Source: Nostoc sp. UHCC 0702
GTDB taxonomy: Bacteria; Cyanobacteriota; Cyanobacteriia; Cyanobacteriales; Nostocaceae
Assembly (NCBI GenBank): GCA_017164015.1
Contig: CP071065.1
Location: forward strand, 1,429,409 to 1,493,408
DNA: 64,000 nucleotides
Direction of reading: 5' to 3'
Shown: positions 44,989 through 53,425 of the stretch, one piece after another
Position numbering within the stretch: the first letter of the stretch is position 1
How the letters are laid out: every line of letters begins with the position of its first letter
Program-made: the position numbers and the translations under genes
Notes under the pieces: generated by a model
Told to the model about the DNA's origin: nothing
Database searches by the model: none
What the model saw: only the letters and a program-made list of their open reading frames with translations

Positions 44989-45193
44989 ATATCATGTCCG
45001 TTTAAACACTTATGATACCTGTGGGGGTTGGTAATGGGTAATGGGTAATGGGTAATAGTAAAAAACAATCACCCAACGGGAGAGCCAGTCGCTCATGGGG
45101 GAAACCCCCTGTCCCCGCGCTGGCTCACCAATTACCAATTACCTATTACCAGGCAAACCGACTATATCGTAAGTAATTAGCCGAACTTGATAT
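44989..45193. repeat. MITE-like element, GGTAATGG core
   Basis: Tips match the 33973-34707 element (ATATCATGTCCGTTTAAACA at the left, TTAGCCGAACTTGATAT at the right). The core is short, with GGTAATGGGTAATGG units, and contains an extra insertion with GAGCCAGTCGCTCATGGGGG and CCCCGCGCTGGCTC arms that pair. Confidence 0.87.
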
Positions 45194-45221
45194 GAGTCTT
45201 ACTATTAATCAGCAAGAAAAT

Positions 45222-45542
45222 TTATTTTCCAGAATTTAAACCAATTACCCCTATGATGATTAAACTCATGGATACAAATTTGCTCAGTGTCATAGATTCA
45301 CGAAATAAAATAATACCAATGCTAGCAATTAGGGTAGCTCCTAATCCTGCCCAAACAGAATAAGCAACACTCACTTCAAATCTTTTGAGAGAAAGAGTTA
45401 AAAGACTAAAAGAAATTCCATAAAATACAAATATTAATATTGAAGGAATTATTTTAGTGAATCCTTCTGATAACTTCATACAAGTTGTACCAGACACTTC
45501 AAAAATAATTGCGAGAATGAGGTAAATCCAACTAGTTAACAT
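45222..45542 (-). CDS. Small multidrug resistance (SMR) family transporter
   Basis: This is a 106-residue four-helix membrane protein of the EmrE/QacE/Sug-type family, which exports cationic compounds or guanidinium in exchange for protons as a dimer. Helices are visible at about 4-20, 33-50, 58-77 and 85-103. The essential membrane Glu is present at residue 15 (AIIFEVSGTT). The segment SVAYSVWAGLGATLIASIG matches the family. It stands alone beside a MITE-like element. Which subtype (multidrug or guanidinium) it is cannot be decided here. Confidence 0.92.
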   Translation of the reverse strand: MLTSWIYLILAIIFEVSGTTCMKLSEGFTKIIPSILIFVFYGISFSLLTLSLKRFEVSVAYSVWAGLGATLIASIGIILFRESMTLSKFVSMSLIIIGVIGLNSGK

Positions 45543-45972
45543 GTTTGTTATGGATGTTTGATTAGTATGTAGTGCAAGCAGTAAGATTTTATAATCTCTG
45601 CTAAATAAAATCTACAGTTAACCAACTAATTATTTCTGCTATTTCTACAACAACTAGATTTTATTTGCTCCAGATGAAATTAACTATAGCTTTTTTCATA
45701 AGTACGCTACGTATACCTCGCAGGTAATTTATACCAATAATGTCAATAACCCAACTGGTGCAAGATATAAACACTACAGCTTGTAGTAATACAACTTTAC
45801 TTTTGTCGAGTTTACCGAACCATAAAGATATTATTTACCCTACCTAATATTTTGTGTTTATTCTTGTTCGGCAATCATCATAAAGTGGGTGAAAAAAACC
45901 GAATTTACACCAGATAATTTCTTGAATAAGATGAAATCAATAAAACAAATACTGCTTATATGAGGTAGAGAT
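45543..45972. other. Intergenic region between divergent SMR transporter and Hsp20 genes
   Basis: There are no supported genes and no repeat of the families seen elsewhere. It must contain both promoters. No CIRCE element is recognisable. Confidence 0.45.
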
Positions 45973-46422
45973 ATGGTACTGGTACGGTGGAATCCCTGGC
46001 AAGAAATCAATACACTGCAACACCAACTTAATCGTTTATTTGATGAGGATATGCTACAATCTGCGTTTGTTGAAAGAGGTTTATCTAGAGTTCCCGCTGC
46101 TGAGTTAGAAGAAACTGAAAATGCGATTAATCTCAAACTAGAACTTCCAGGTATGCAAGCCAAAGACTTGGATGTGCAAGTTACAGAGAAAGCAGTATAT
46201 GTCAGTGGTGAACGGAAGTCTGAAACTAAAACTGAAGAAAAAGGTGTGATTAAGAGCGAATTCCAATATGGTAAATTCGAGCGTATTATTCCTTTACAGA
46301 CTCGAATTCAAAATACCAAAGTTTCCGCAGAATATAAAGATGGTATTTTGCATCTGACACTGCCTAAAGCTGAAGAAGAAAAGAACAAAGTTGTGAAAGT
46401 TAATCTAGCATCAGCTGGCTAA
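45973..46422 (+). CDS. Hsp20/alpha-crystallin small heat-shock protein
   Basis: This is a 149-residue small heat-shock protein, an ATP-independent holdase forming oligomers. The alpha-crystallin domain spans about residues 40-140 (NAINLKLELPGMQAKDLDVQV; AVYVSGERKS; FERIIPLQTRIQNTKVSAEY; GILHLTLPKAEE). The N-terminus MVLVRWNPWQEINTLQHQL is typical of cyanobacterial HspA (Hsp17). A GAGG ribosome site precedes the ATG by a few bases. A perfect terminator hairpin follows the stop (46441-46474), so it is monocistronic. Confidence 0.95.
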   Translation: MVLVRWNPWQEINTLQHQLNRLFDEDMLQSAFVERGLSRVPAAELEETENAINLKLELPGMQAKDLDVQVTEKAVYVSGERKSETKTEEKGVIKSEFQYGKFERIIPLQTRIQNTKVSAEYKDGILHLTLPKAEEEKNKVVKVNLASAG

Positions 46423-46440
46423 TTGTCACTTTAACTAAAT

Positions 46441-46474
46441 AAAAAGCGCTACCCTTAAAAGGGTAGCGCTTTTT
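46441..46474 (+). terminator. Rho-independent terminator of hsp20
   Basis: AAAAAGCGCTACCCTT and its reverse complement form a perfect 16-bp stem with a two-base loop, ending in a T-run. It begins 18 bases after the hsp20 stop. It is the clearest terminator in the window and could work in both directions. Confidence 0.9.
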
Positions 46475-46512
46475 ATTGCCAACCACTTGTACTTATTAGA
46501 GGATGTTTCTTA

Positions 46513-46752
46513 AGTCTAATTTATTACTTGCCTTTGCGACTTCCAGTCGCACGCCACTAGCTACAAGTCGGGGAACCGCGATAGCGCAGTGGCTTGGCTA
46601 CACATACAAAACCCACCTGCGTGGGTTCAAAAAGCTTGATTTTCGGTTAGTCCACCCCCGTGGGCGGCTTTGCCGACTTGAGGAGAGTGGCGTGAGTCAG
46701 TGCGTTCAGTCCCCAGACAGCCCCGCGACCGCCCTCATTGGGAATAGGATTT
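46513..46752. repeat. Dispersed repeat related to 55336-55612
   Basis: Shared blocks with the copy at 55336-55612 (opposite orientation) include AACCCACCTGCGTGGGTT and TTAGTCCACCCCCGTGGGCGG arms. An open frame running through it (46503-46817) begins MFLKSNLLLAF and resembles the frame in the other copy (MFEKSNMLLTW). This is repeat-borne coding potential, not evidence of a gene. It ends at the 3' end of the HemD-like gene. Confidence 0.75.
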
Positions 46753-46753
46753 T

Positions 46754-47608
46754 TTATTTTGAATGCAGAGTACAAAATTCGGCGATCGCGTCTGCAAAAC
46801 CCTCAAATGAACTATAATCTTTTGACAAGATGGAAACATTTACACCCAACTTGCGGGCATTAGCAGCTGTATAAGGGCCAAAACAAGCAATAACACAGTC
46901 TTTATAATCGCTTGGTGAGTTGAACATTCTCAAAAAACTTTCGATTTCTGCTGTACTACTAAAAGCAATTATATCTATCATTCCTTGACGGATTAGCTTT
47001 AATTCAACTGTATAAATATTTTTATCTAAACTCTGTGTAATATATGTAGAAACGCGAGTTACTTCCATGCCTAATTTCTGCAAATCTGAAACTAAGTTTG
47101 GGATAACATTAGGTTCAGGTATTCCAACAAATTCTGGTGCTGGTATCAGCACTTTTTGCCCTTGAATTTGAGGTATTTTGACTAATTCTGATACAATCCC
47201 TCTGGGACTAGGTTCTGCTGGTATTAAATCTACTTTATTGCAAAAAGATAATAAGCTTTCTGAGTCTTTTCCTAAAGCAGACAATTGGCAATTTTTTAGC
47301 ACGGATGTGGGAATACCCAAATCATGCATACGATGAAAAAATGCAGTGATACCATTTCTACTTGTGAAGACAATCCAATCAAATGTGTCGATTTTGCTGA
47401 GGACAGTATCTAATTCAGTGTAATTTGGTAGATAACAGGTTTCAATAGTGGGCAATAAAATTGGGAGACCACCTTTTTGAATAATTTTTTCAGACAATCT
47501 GGAAGCATAATTTCTTGGTGCTGTGACTAAAATTCTCTTGCTATATAAAGGCAATTTACTAGTTAAAGTTAGGAAATTTCTTTCTAATTCTCTGAAATTG
47601 GGGTACAT
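46754..47608 (-). CDS. Uroporphyrinogen-III synthase-like (HemD) protein
   Basis: This is a 284-residue protein of the HemD family, which closes and rearranges the linear tetrapyrrole to uroporphyrinogen III. N-terminal segments SKRILVTAPRNYASRL and GGLPILLPTIE, the first-domain segment DTFDWIVFTSRNGITAFF and the C-terminal IIAFSSTAEIESFLRMF and CFGPYTAANARKLG match the bilobed fold. Sequence conservation is low in this family, so a paralogue with another role is possible; cyanobacteria often carry more than one HemD-like protein. It is isolated from other tetrapyrrole genes. Its 3' end abuts the repeat at 46513-46752. Confidence 0.83.
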   Translation of the reverse strand: MYPNFRELERNFLTLTSKLPLYSKRILVTAPRNYASRLSEKIIQKGGLPILLPTIETCYLPNYTELDTVLSKIDTFDWIVFTSRNGITAFFHRMHDLGIPTSVLKNCQLSALGKDSESLLSFCNKVDLIPAEPSPRGIVSELVKIPQIQGQKVLIPAPEFVGIPEPNVIPNLVSDLQKLGMEVTRVSTYITQSLDKNIYTVELKLIRQGMIDIIAFSSTAEIESFLRMFNSPSDYKDCVIACFGPYTAANARKLGVNVSILSKDYSSFEGFADAIAEFCTLHSK

Positions 47609-47768
47609 TATTATTTAGTATACTTTTGAGTTGATGATTATTATTGTATAAGTAATACCTGTTTGCTCTCAAATGCTTACATCAACTTTTTTTTGAAAAT
47701 TACTATCAGTAGGAATGTCAATCAAAAATTCGCTGTACATACAGATAGAAACTATGCTCATAATCGCT

Positions 47769-47932
47769 TATAGCGGTTCTTAAACTAGTGAGGTACAATT
47801 TTGACCTCTCTCCAAACCTCTCTCCTAAAAGGAGAGAGGCTTTGAATTGTTCCCCCTTCCCGCTTCGGGAAGGGGGTTAGGGGGTTAGGTCTATTTGCAT
47901 ACCTGTACCTCACCGGATTGAAAATGGCTATA
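47769..47932. repeat. MITE-like element with TATAGC ends and nested palindromes
   Basis: Outer tips TATAGCGGTT and AATGGCTATA are inverted repeats. Inside them GTGAGGTACA at 47788-47797 faces TGTACCTCAC at 47904-47913 exactly. The core carries AGAGAGGCTTTGAATTG and the CCTTCCCGCTTCGGGAAGG hairpin, also seen at 7305-7395. The rest of the 47609-48093 gap is AT-rich with nothing recognised. Confidence 0.8.
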
Positions 47933-48093
47933 TAATTGCTAGATCCCATGCTTAGTAAATATTTCTAACTTTGTCAATCTTTAAATGAAGTACTGATAAC
48001 AAATTGGAAAGCATGTATTCTTTCACGAACAGGATAAAAGTTGGATTACTGATTTTAACAACCTTTTGGAAGTAGTTTTAATTAGGAATTAGT

Positions 48094-48789
48094 ATGAGCA
48101 TATCACCAGTAAACCGAGCCGCAATTTTTGATATGGATGGTTTGCTTTTTGATACAGAAAGCATTGCTCGCTGGGCTTGGAAGCAGGCTCTAGATAGTCA
48201 TGGCTATGTGATGGATAATGATTTATACAATGAATTTATCGGTCGAGATTTGTCATGGCGAGAAAAAATCTTAAAAAAAAGATATGGAGAAGACTTTCCT
48301 TTTGAGTCTGTGACAGCACAACGTATTAAAATTGGTGATGAGCGAGAAATACGAGAAGGTCTGCCAACTAAAGCAGGTGTATTAGATTTGCTAAATAGGC
48401 TGAGCAACTTGGGGGTGATTATAGGGTTAGCAACCGGAACATCTCGCGTTAGAACAATCCGACGCTTAACCGATGCTGCTATTGACCAATACTTTACAAC
48501 AATTGTAACGAGTGAAGATGTTGCTTTTGGCAAGCCTGCCCCAGATATTTTTCTAGAAGTTAGCCGCAGAATTAATGTTGCACCTTTGGAATGTGTGGTT
48601 TTTGAAGATTCATCTGTAGGTGTGGAAGCAGCTTTTACGGCTGGGATGTGTACTATTATGGTTCCCGATATAGAACAGCCATCTTCTCAAATCACAAGTT
48701 TGGCTTACCGAGTTTTGAATTCTTTAGAGCAAGTAAGCGAATTAATAGAAGAACTATTTGGTGAAACAATCAAGAACCTGTCCCATTAA
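48094..48789 (+). CDS. HAD-superfamily phosphatase, beta-phosphoglucomutase-like
   Basis: This is a 231-residue HAD hydrolase. Motif I reads FDMDGLLFDTE with nucleophile Asp13 and general acid Asp15. Motif II is GLATGTS. Motif III is the Lys in FGKPAPDIFL, and motif IV is VFEDSSVGVEAAF. An alpha-helical cap (residues about 20-85) places it in the beta-phosphoglucomutase/phosphatase subfamily. It is soluble. The substrate is a small phosphorylated compound of unknown identity. It is not adjacent to sugar-metabolism genes. Confidence 0.92.
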   Translation: MSISPVNRAAIFDMDGLLFDTESIARWAWKQALDSHGYVMDNDLYNEFIGRDLSWREKILKKRYGEDFPFESVTAQRIKIGDEREIREGLPTKAGVLDLLNRLSNLGVIIGLATGTSRVRTIRRLTDAAIDQYFTTIVTSEDVAFGKPAPDIFLEVSRRINVAPLECVVFEDSSVGVEAAFTAGMCTIMVPDIEQPSSQITSLAYRVLNSLEQVSELIEELFGETIKNLSH

Positions 48790-48866
48790 TAATATAATGT
48801 TTTGAGTTTGACCTATCAAGTAAGAGATAGAGATGGTGTGGTTGTGAACGATGATTAGTACATACT

Positions 48867-49535
48867 TTATTTTATACCTATTTGTAAATAATTGATACAA
48901 CGTGGGCGAAACATTAAACCCAGGCTAATTACAAATATACTAAATAGCATTGGGTTAGTTCTTGGTTCTGGAATTTTTTGCGGTGTTTGGAAGTAACCAT
49001 TCAAAAAAGCTTGACCTTTTAACGGGACAGCTGGATCTTGATCGAGTGATTCAGTTTCTCTAAAATTCAATATACCTGTAGCACCACTAAACCTGCCTGT
49101 ACCACCAGTGATAGTTATAGTCCCAAAACCAATTAATTGGCGGTTGATAAAATCAAATGAGGCAGTAGCACTACTGCTACCAAATAATTTATCATCGCTA
49201 CTACCAAAAAACTCATCTCTACCAACGGGCAAGCCTGGTAAACCAAATATTTCTGGATCTTGAACGAATACTAAGTTACCTGTATTGGGATCAATGCGGC
49301 TGTAGTTATTTATGCTTAAAAAGTTAGTCAGACCGTATGGAGCGCTGGGATTAAAGCCTGAGACAAATGCTGTTGAAACGTCGGCCGATGGGATAGGTGT
49401 GAGAGTGACTTCCGTATCGTATACTACATCAAATGGATAAATGGTTTGAGCGATCGCTTTTGTCGTACTTGCACCTACACTAATTAAAGACAAAACTAAC
49501 CCAACAAGATATATATTTCGCAATTGCAGTGTCAT
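48867..49535 (-). CDS. Exported PEP-CTERM protein
   Basis: This is a 222-residue exported protein. An N-terminal signal peptide of about 29 residues ends in TTKAIAQ. The body is Ser/Gly/Thr-rich and repeats GTGRFSGATG. The C-terminus has the PEP-CTERM sorting signal: IPEPRTNP, then a hydrophobic helix MLFSIFVISLGLMF, then RPR. Such proteins are processed by an exosortase and are often associated with exopolysaccharide. No exosortase (EpsH/cyanoexosortase) gene is in the window. The sorted protein itself has no recognised activity. Confidence 0.86.
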   Translation of the reverse strand: MTLQLRNIYLVGLVLSLISVGASTTKAIAQTIYPFDVVYDTEVTLTPIPSADVSTAFVSGFNPSAPYGLTNFLSINNYSRIDPNTGNLVFVQDPEIFGLPGLPVGRDEFFGSSDDKLFGSSSATASFDFINRQLIGFGTITITGGTGRFSGATGILNFRETESLDQDPAVPLKGQAFLNGYFQTPQKIPEPRTNPMLFSIFVISLGLMFRPRCINYLQIGIK

Positions 49536-49572
49536 AGTTAGGTATCTCTCCTTTTTTGTTTTTCTGCTTTGA

Positions 49573-50020
49573 TGTATTGGTCATCGTTTAATAGTCGCTG
49601 CTGATAAGTGCTATTGGTCATGCCCAAAGGCTCAAGACTAATTCACGCATAATTTCTGGAAAAGGTTGCCCGAGCAAATCAACCAATATTTACCTCTACT
49701 GTTTCAGTATTAGCAGGAAGTTCTCAATGGTGAACTTGAATAAATGTTGGCAATGGGACTGAGTTGGAATAGCCGAGAAAGCCATGTATCGCCAAGCCAG
49801 CAGTATGGCTCAACAACTGGCGTAACGTTATCCGAGGTTGCCGATCGCTGACCTTTGGCACACGCCATGAAGTTAAATAAGTAACATCTTCATCAATATC
49901 TATGCGTCCTTCTTGTGCCAAACGCATAACTGCTAAAGCGAAGACAGGTTTGCTGATGGAGTTCGTGAATTGACCAAGGTATTGTAACTTAATATAAGCT
50001 TGAAAAACTGTACTATGTCA
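49573..50020 (-). pseudogene. Decayed serine beta-lactamase/esterase-type hydrolase
   Basis: On the minus strand the frame reads GQFTNSISKPVFALAVMRLAQEGRIDID, retaining the SxxK motif (Ser-Ile-Ser-Lys) of class C beta-lactamase-like hydrolases, then VPKVSDRQPRITLRQLLSHTAGL, a classic segment of the family. After a stop at 49724 the homology resumes in another frame (GQPFPEIMREL, then LEPLGMTNSTYQQ) through about 49573. Both ends of a normal 350-500-residue protein are missing, there is no start upstream, and stops and a frameshift interrupt it. It is a remnant rather than a functional gene. Confidence 0.82.
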
Positions 50021-50137
50021 ATTATTGGCTATTTTTAGTCAATAAGCATATTATCCAGAAATAGCTCAAGTCGAGTATGAAACAAATTGTTAATTTTAAC
50101 AAACGAAAAGGTTACAATTTATTTAGGATTACTGTAA

Positions 50138-52201
50138 GTGTTTTTGGCTGTAATTTCTTTTGGTTCTAACTATGAAGCAAAGTTCAATTTGATTGAGGGG
50201 TTAAGAGCGCTGAGTCAACAGGTAAAAATATTAGCTATATCTCCAGTATACGAAAACCCAGCCGTTGGTAAAGTTGGTAGCCCACCGTATCTTAATGGAA
50301 TTTGCCTAGTAGAAACAAATCTATCACCACTCGACCTACACGAGCAAGTGTTGCGTTCCATAGAAGATAGTTTAGGGCGAATTCGAGGAGAGGCAGGTAA
50401 AGTTAAATGTAGTTTTGATTTAGACCTTTTACTTTACAATCAAGAGATTCTGTCAACGCAAGAGCTAGAATTACCAGCCGCACATATCCTGCGCTACGCT
50501 TATGTAGCTGTACCCCTAGCGCTTTTGGTGCCTAATTGGATTCATCCAGTCACAAAACATACAATGGTTCAAATCGCCAAGAGATTTTCTCAACAGAAAG
50601 CTAGTTTTTACCACCGAGTAGACGTGAATACTGCGATCGCACAAGTCCTACACCTGAAGCAGGGGGATGAAACTCCAGTTTCAGTAGGGTGTTTGGGAAC
50701 TACACAAGCGATCGCAGGCGAAAGATTTAGCCAGGTATCAATTATGAAACGGGTACAACCTTGGTATTGGCGCAAGTTACCTCTAACTCAACGCAGTGGT
50801 TCACAAGTTTTTGCAGCACTATTTCTCAATGACAGTAAAAATACTGAATCATTACCTGGTAATTCTCGTCAAAACATTGCCACCCTCTTAGAAAGTCCAG
50901 GGACACCAAACACCTCGTTAGCTCGGTATTCCATTTGTGCAGGTTCTCCTCGCTACATCAATGGTCAACCGCAGCTATGGACACCGCCTGTAGGAGAAAT
51001 TTTACCTTTCCTTCGCCGTCTGCTCAACACTCAACCCCAACAAGCAGCGGACTCGATTATACCTTTTGAACTTCCCTTTACAGGTGGTTGGCTGGGATGG
51101 CTGGGATATGATTTAGCATGGGAAATCGAGCAAATCCCCCAACTCAAAGCTGATCCGCTTCCTTTCCCAATTGCTTACTGGTATGAACCAGAATCATTTG
51201 CAGTGCTGGATCATCAGCAACAAATTCTCTGGTTAGCCACAACAAATGCTGCTCAACTCGACGCTATGGAATGTCAGCTAAAGCAAGGAGATCGAGATAG
51301 AAAAATCCAGTATTTCCCACCAGCCGATCAAACTCAACCTGTGACACCCATTTTGCAAATGTCTCAGGAAGAATATATTAAAGCGGTGCAGCAAGCTAAA
51401 AAATATATTCAAGCTGGTGATATATTTCAGGCTAATTTATCATTGCGGTTTGAAGCGCATACTTCTGTTGATAGCTGGTCAATTTATCAAGCTTTGCAGC
51501 AAATCAATCCTTCTCCCTTTGCGAGTTACTGGCGAACACCTTGGGGAGCAATTATCAGTTGTTCGCCAGAACGGTTAATTGAGTTATCAGGAAGGAAAGT
51601 TCAGACTAGACCAATTGCGGGAACGCGATCGCGTGGTGCTACCCCCACCCAAGATGAACAGCTAGCGCAAGAATTAATCACCAACACCAAGGAAAGAGCC
51701 GAACATATTATGCTTGTGGACTTAGAGCGTAATGATATCGGTAGAGTTTGCGAGTGGGGAACTGTAAAGGTTGATGAACTCCTCACAATTGAACGTTACA
51801 GCCATGTCATGCATCTTGTTAGCAACGTCATTGGTACACTCAACCCAAACTATAACGCGGTAGATTTGATTCGAGCAGTATTTCCTGGAGGTACAATTAC
51901 AGGTTGTCCTAAAGTTCGTTGTCTGGAAATTATTGAAGAACTCGAACCAGTAAAACGCAATTTATTTTACGGTTCTTGCGGTTATCTAGATTGGCGGGGA
52001 AACCTCGACTTAAATATTTTGATTCGCACGCTTCTATATACTAATGTCAGTGATTCTACACCAGATGCAATTGTTTGGGGACAAGTTGGCGCTGGCATTG
52101 TTGCAGATAGCGACCCACAAAAAGAATGGCATGAGTCTCTCAATAAAGCACAAGCACAACTCAAAGCGCTAGAGTTAGCTTTAAATATTTCAAATAAATA
52201 A
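50138..52201 (+). CDS. HPPK (FolK)-like and chorismate-utilising PabB/TrpE-like fusion
   Basis: This is a single 687-residue frame with a GTG start and AGGA nine bases before it. Residues 1-160 resemble 6-hydroxymethyl-7,8-dihydropterin pyrophosphokinase: ISFGSNYEAK, ISPVYENPAVG, PPYLNGI and RIRGEAGKVKCSFDLDLLLY, with the DLD metal ligands present. A linker (about 165-215) leads to a chorismate-binding domain (about 215-680) with ISCSPERLIEL, RPIAGTRSRG, ERAEHIMLVDLERNDIG and FPGGTITGCPK. The PIAGT signature has Ala where E. coli PabB has Lys, so the product could be aminodeoxychorismate or anthranilate-type. In the HPPK part the Arg expected before DLD is a Cys. The combination joins two branches of folate synthesis, which I do not recall as a usual fusion. 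Confidence 0.85.
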   Translation: MFLAVISFGSNYEAKFNLIEGLRALSQQVKILAISPVYENPAVGKVGSPPYLNGICLVETNLSPLDLHEQVLRSIEDSLGRIRGEAGKVKCSFDLDLLLYNQEILSTQELELPAAHILRYAYVAVPLALLVPNWIHPVTKHTMVQIAKRFSQQKASFYHRVDVNTAIAQVLHLKQGDETPVSVGCLGTTQAIAGERFSQVSIMKRVQPWYWRKLPLTQRSGSQVFAALFLNDSKNTESLPGNSRQNIATLLESPGTPNTSLARYSICAGSPRYINGQPQLWTPPVGEILPFLRRLLNTQPQQAADSIIPFELPFTGGWLGWLGYDLAWEIEQIPQLKADPLPFPIAYWYEPESFAVLDHQQQILWLATTNAAQLDAMECQLKQGDRDRKIQYFPPADQTQPVTPILQMSQEEYIKAVQQAKKYIQAGDIFQANLSLRFEAHTSVDSWSIYQALQQINPSPFASYWRTPWGAIISCSPERLIELSGRKVQTRPIAGTRSRGATPTQDEQLAQELITNTKERAEHIMLVDLERNDIGRVCEWGTVKVDELLTIERYSHVMHLVSNVIGTLNPNYNAVDLIRAVFPGGTITGCPKVRCLEIIEELEPVKRNLFYGSCGYLDWRGNLDLNILIRTLLYTNVSDSTPDAIVWGQVGAGIVADSDPQKEWHESLNKAQAQLKALELALNISNK

Positions 52202-52233
52202 ATATAAATAACAAATTTACTGATTAACAACTC

Positions 52234-52396
52234 ATATCAAGTTCGGCTAATTACTTACGATATAGTCGGTTTGCTTGGTAATAGGTAATGGGTAATGGGT
52301 AATAGGTAATACTCAAAACCAATTACCAATTACCAATTCCCAATTACCAATTACCGACCTCCACAGTTATCATAAGTATTTAAACGGACATGATAT
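52234..52396. repeat. MITE-like element (reverse orientation) overlapping an ATP-grasp 3' end
   Basis: It runs from ATATCAAGTTCGGCTAATTA to AAACGGACATGATAT, the same tips as at 33973-34707 and 44989-45193. The core has GGTAATGGG/CCAATTACC units. Bases 52370-52396 are also the last codons of the ATP-grasp gene, so the element supplies that protein's C-terminus and stop codon. Confidence 0.88.
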
Positions 52397-53218
52397 CAAG
52401 GCTTGTAACATTTTTTTAAACATTTCGACGATGATAGCTTCGCTATTATTTCTAATAAAAATATCAAAATTAGGGTGAGAGTTAATTTCAATTAACCAAT
52501 ATTTACCATTTTTATCTAGAGCTATATCAAACCCACCATAATCTATTGAAAAATCTTGATAAATTGGTTTAATAAAGTTTTTAATAGCAGAAATTAGCTT
52601 TTTTTCTGTTATGTGTATAGCTTTTGCACCTTCCCAGTGTAAGGGAGATAAGTTGCCAACATATTTAGCTTCAGCTTTACTTTTTTCATACAGTAGCAGC
52701 AGTTCGTTTTTAAAAATAATTGCTCGATATTCATGAGCTATATCAATATATTCTTGAGCCAGGGCAACGTCATCATAATCTTTACTTTTAACATCAAAAA
52801 TTTGTTTAAGAGATAATTTGATATCCTCTTCAGTTTGACATAAAAATACATTATTTCCACTACTGCCTGAATTTCTTTTGACGATTATAGGCATCAATAA
52901 GGTTTGTTTTATTACTTCTAATATAGAGTCAATATCTTGGTATACCAAATATGTTTTATATTTTTCGTCACAGAAAGGAGATAAAAAAGCCTTAGTTGTA
53001 GGCACAGAAACTTTATCTTTCAAAAGGGAATAAGTGTAATCTTTGTCTTTAAAAATTTGACTAATTGATTGAGAAAGAAAAGGTGTACAGAAATTAGTAA
53101 AATAATAGGGCTTTTCATTAATGAATACTCTCATTAAATTATGGTTAGCATGTAATATTTCAAATTTCATATTTAACTGTTCGCAAGCTGCTATCAAAAG
53201 TCTAATATTTGTATTCAT
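52370..53218 (-). CDS. ATP-grasp domain ligase-like protein, paralogue A
   Basis: This is a 282-residue RimK-type ATP-grasp protein, starting at ATG 53218 (MNTNIRLLIAACEQLN). The ATP-binding segment is PIIVKRNSGSSGNNVF, with a VALAQEYID/HEYRAIIF strand-helix-strand. The metal-binding ending is YGGFDIALD and WLIEINSHPNF, with Asp, Glu and Asn intact. Such enzymes join a carboxylate to an amine using ATP; the substrate here is unknown. It is the most 3' of three tandem paralogues on the minus strand. Its last residues (ISCPFKYL) and stop come from the MITE-like element, whereas the paralogues end in KMLNSLR and KMLMSLSKE, so the original C-terminus was replaced. Confidence 0.87.
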   Translation of the reverse strand: MNTNIRLLIAACEQLNMKFEILHANHNLMRVFINEKPYYFTNFCTPFLSQSISQIFKDKDYTYSLLKDKVSVPTTKAFLSPFCDEKYKTYLVYQDIDSILEVIKQTLLMPIIVKRNSGSSGNNVFLCQTEEDIKLSLKQIFDVKSKDYDDVALAQEYIDIAHEYRAIIFKNELLLLYEKSKAEAKYVGNLSPLHWEGAKAIHITEKKLISAIKNFIKPIYQDFSIDYGGFDIALDKNGKYWLIEINSHPNFDIFIRNNSEAIIVEMFKKMLQALISCPFKYL

Positions 53219-53332
53219 CAATTAAGAGATTTTCTTGTTGAATAAACCATAAATTTAGTCTAATTTTAGATGAAAGTCAATAATTAGCGCAATGACTCCC
53301 CATGAGTGACAGCCGCACAACTGTCGTACATT

Positions 53333-53398
53333 AGTAGGGGCGGATTGATGAATATTGACACTTGATAGTGTAAGGATATTTGTGAACCCGCCTCTACT
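53333..53398. repeat. GTAGGGGCGG palindromic element between ATP-grasp genes
   Basis: AGTAGGGGCGGATT at the left faces AACCCGCCTCTACT at the right with two mismatches, so it could fold into a long hairpin. It is related to the GTAGGGGCG palindromes inside the caspase/WD40 gene. Confidence 0.7.
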
Positions 53399-53425
53399 CC
53401 AACTGGGATAATTTATTCCTTAGAG

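Noticed and set aside
45543..45972. CIRCE (HrcA) operator upstream of hsp20
   Set aside because: No TTAGCACTC-N9-GAGTGCTAA pattern could be found.
45858..46163. Minus-strand frame overlapping the hsp20 gene
   Set aside because: Shadow of the Hsp20 gene, which has a full domain, ribosome site and terminator on the plus strand.
46503..46817. Open frame of about 104 codons over the repeat after hsp20
   Set aside because: It lies in a dispersed repeat, has a composition unlike the real genes around it and overlaps the HemD-like 3' end; its similarity to the frame at 55322-55627 follows from the shared repeat.
49724..49927. 67-codon minus-strand frame as an intact small gene
   Set aside because: It is part of the decayed beta-lactamase-like hydrolase; similarity continues beyond the stop in another frame and upstream without a start.
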